64,000 nt of DNA from Hormiphora californensis. Lineage: Eukaryota; Ctenophora; Tentaculata; Cydippida; Pleurobrachiidae. The stretch spans positions 2,676,391 to 2,740,390 of the forward strand of contig CM035362.1 of the NCBI GenBank assembly GCA_020137815.1, read 5' to 3'. The notes beneath the pieces are model-generated. The model searched no databases and was not told the DNA's origin. It worked only from the letters and a program-made list of their open reading frames with translations. This document shows, one piece after another, positions 63,323 to 64,000 of the stretch (position 1 is the first letter of the stretch; every line of letters begins with the position of its first letter). A program made the position numbers and the translations under genes.

Positions 63323-63918
63323 GGCTATAAGCATACTGATCGTGATGATCATAATCAGTTAAAAAGATGAAGTGTGCTCATGGTTTTGATCATCATCATC
63401 TGCAAAAAACTGCAGTGTGCGGAACATTATGATCATCACGTAAGAGCTGGCCCTGGAGCCGTCTCTTAAGTTGGATGATGATCATCAACACCTAGTGTGC
63501 GCACGTTCTGATCTTATTCTTATGGAGGACTGCACTGTAGTCATGTGATATGTACCACGTGGTACGACTTCGCGCGCGCGCGAGAGGCTGTTGTACAGGT
63601 CACGTGATATGCAATAGCCTCTCAGAGCGTGCGACTAGGCAAGGGGGAGATAGCATCATCATGCTGAGCACACTGGTCATGATGATCATGATCAAAAGGC
63701 AAGTTCCAACAAGTTGAGCATGGTTTATGATGATCAAACCTGTGCACACTATGGTTTATGATGATCAAACGTGAACACACTATGGTTTGAGAGCATCATG
63801 ATGCATCAAGCCTCAATCATGATGATAACCATCAGTGTGTGCGCTTCTTTGATGGTGACCATCAAAATCTCCGCACACTGACCTGATTATGATCATCACG
63901 ATCAGTATGCTTATAGCC
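63323..63918. mobile_element. 596-bp PIF/Harbinger-like MITE rich in GATCAT
   Basis: The inverted ends start GGCTATAAGCATACTGATCG and extend about 36 bp (GTGATGATCATAATCAG). Both flanks carry TTA (63320-63322, 63919-63921), the usual 3-bp target of PIF/Harbinger elements. The interior is filled with GATCATGATGATCATC-type repeats in both orientations plus a (CG)n stretch at 63572. No transposase ORF. Confidence 0.85.
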
Positions 63919-64000
63919 TTATATATATTAGGTCGCGCACGCTTCGTAGGCCACGATTCGGGAGTCCTCGGTACGCGCGTACTAGCCCTACCGTTCCCCC

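Overview
The window is nuclear DNA of an animal. Genes are split into many short exons with GT..AG introns. They include metazoan families: a DEG/ENaC channel, a rhodopsin-class GPCR, a polypeptide GalNAc-transferase and a Rap-type GTPase. Fairly compact genes and intergenic DNA full of (GA)n/(CT)n microsatellites and tiny inverted-repeat transposons would fit a non-bilaterian such as a sponge, but I cannot fix the taxon from this sequence alone. There is no bacterial operon structure.

Layout, left to right. 1-3.1 kb: repeats. 3.15-8.05 kb (+): DEG/ENaC channel. 8.83-13.92 kb (-): class A GPCR in 11 exons. 13.9-19.3 kb: intergenic microsatellites and short tandem arrays. 19.35-19.99 and 21.69-22.77 kb (-): two different thioredoxins with transposon insertions between them. 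23.6-24.7 kb (-): decayed LINE 3' end. 25.64-34.28 kb (+): large Ser/Thr/Pro-rich protein of unknown function, 11 exons seen, 5' end not found. 35.32-38.65 kb (-): 3-hydroxyacyl-CoA dehydrogenase. 39.36-40.95 kb (-): ATG12. 42.16-42.73 kb (-): Rap2-like GTPase. 43.5-44.5 kb (+): unknown ORF split by a transposon. 44.95-46.73 kb (-): GalNAc-transferase. 47.1-48.5 kb (+): truncated LINE reverse transcriptase with a nested transposon. 49.33-53.67 kb (+): proteasome ATPase Rpt5/PSMC3. 54.06-56.72 kb (+): unknown protein with a duplicated Cys-rich module. 56.95-59.95 kb (+): rRNA-processing methyltransferase RRP8. 60.55-63.07 kb: a 2.5-kb satellite of 32-bp units. 63.3-63.9 kb: a Harbinger-like inverted-repeat element.

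Most genes are unrelated housekeeping functions (proteolysis, autophagy, beta-oxidation, redox, rRNA modification) beside membrane and signalling genes; nothing suggests one shared pathway.

The most unusual observation is that four otherwise well-formed genes (DEG/ENaC, ATG12, GalNAc-transferase, duplicated-module protein) each need a +1 frame step where the upstream frame runs into a stop codon (TAG, TAA, TGA, TGA). All exon phases then agree to the end of each gene. Either nuclear genes of this animal use +1 ribosomal frameshifting at stops, or the assembly carries scattered one-base insertions; the sequence cannot decide. The second strength of the window is a well-preserved set of non-autonomous DNA transposon families, several with exact target-site duplications, one splitting an ORF and one apparently inside a coding exon.
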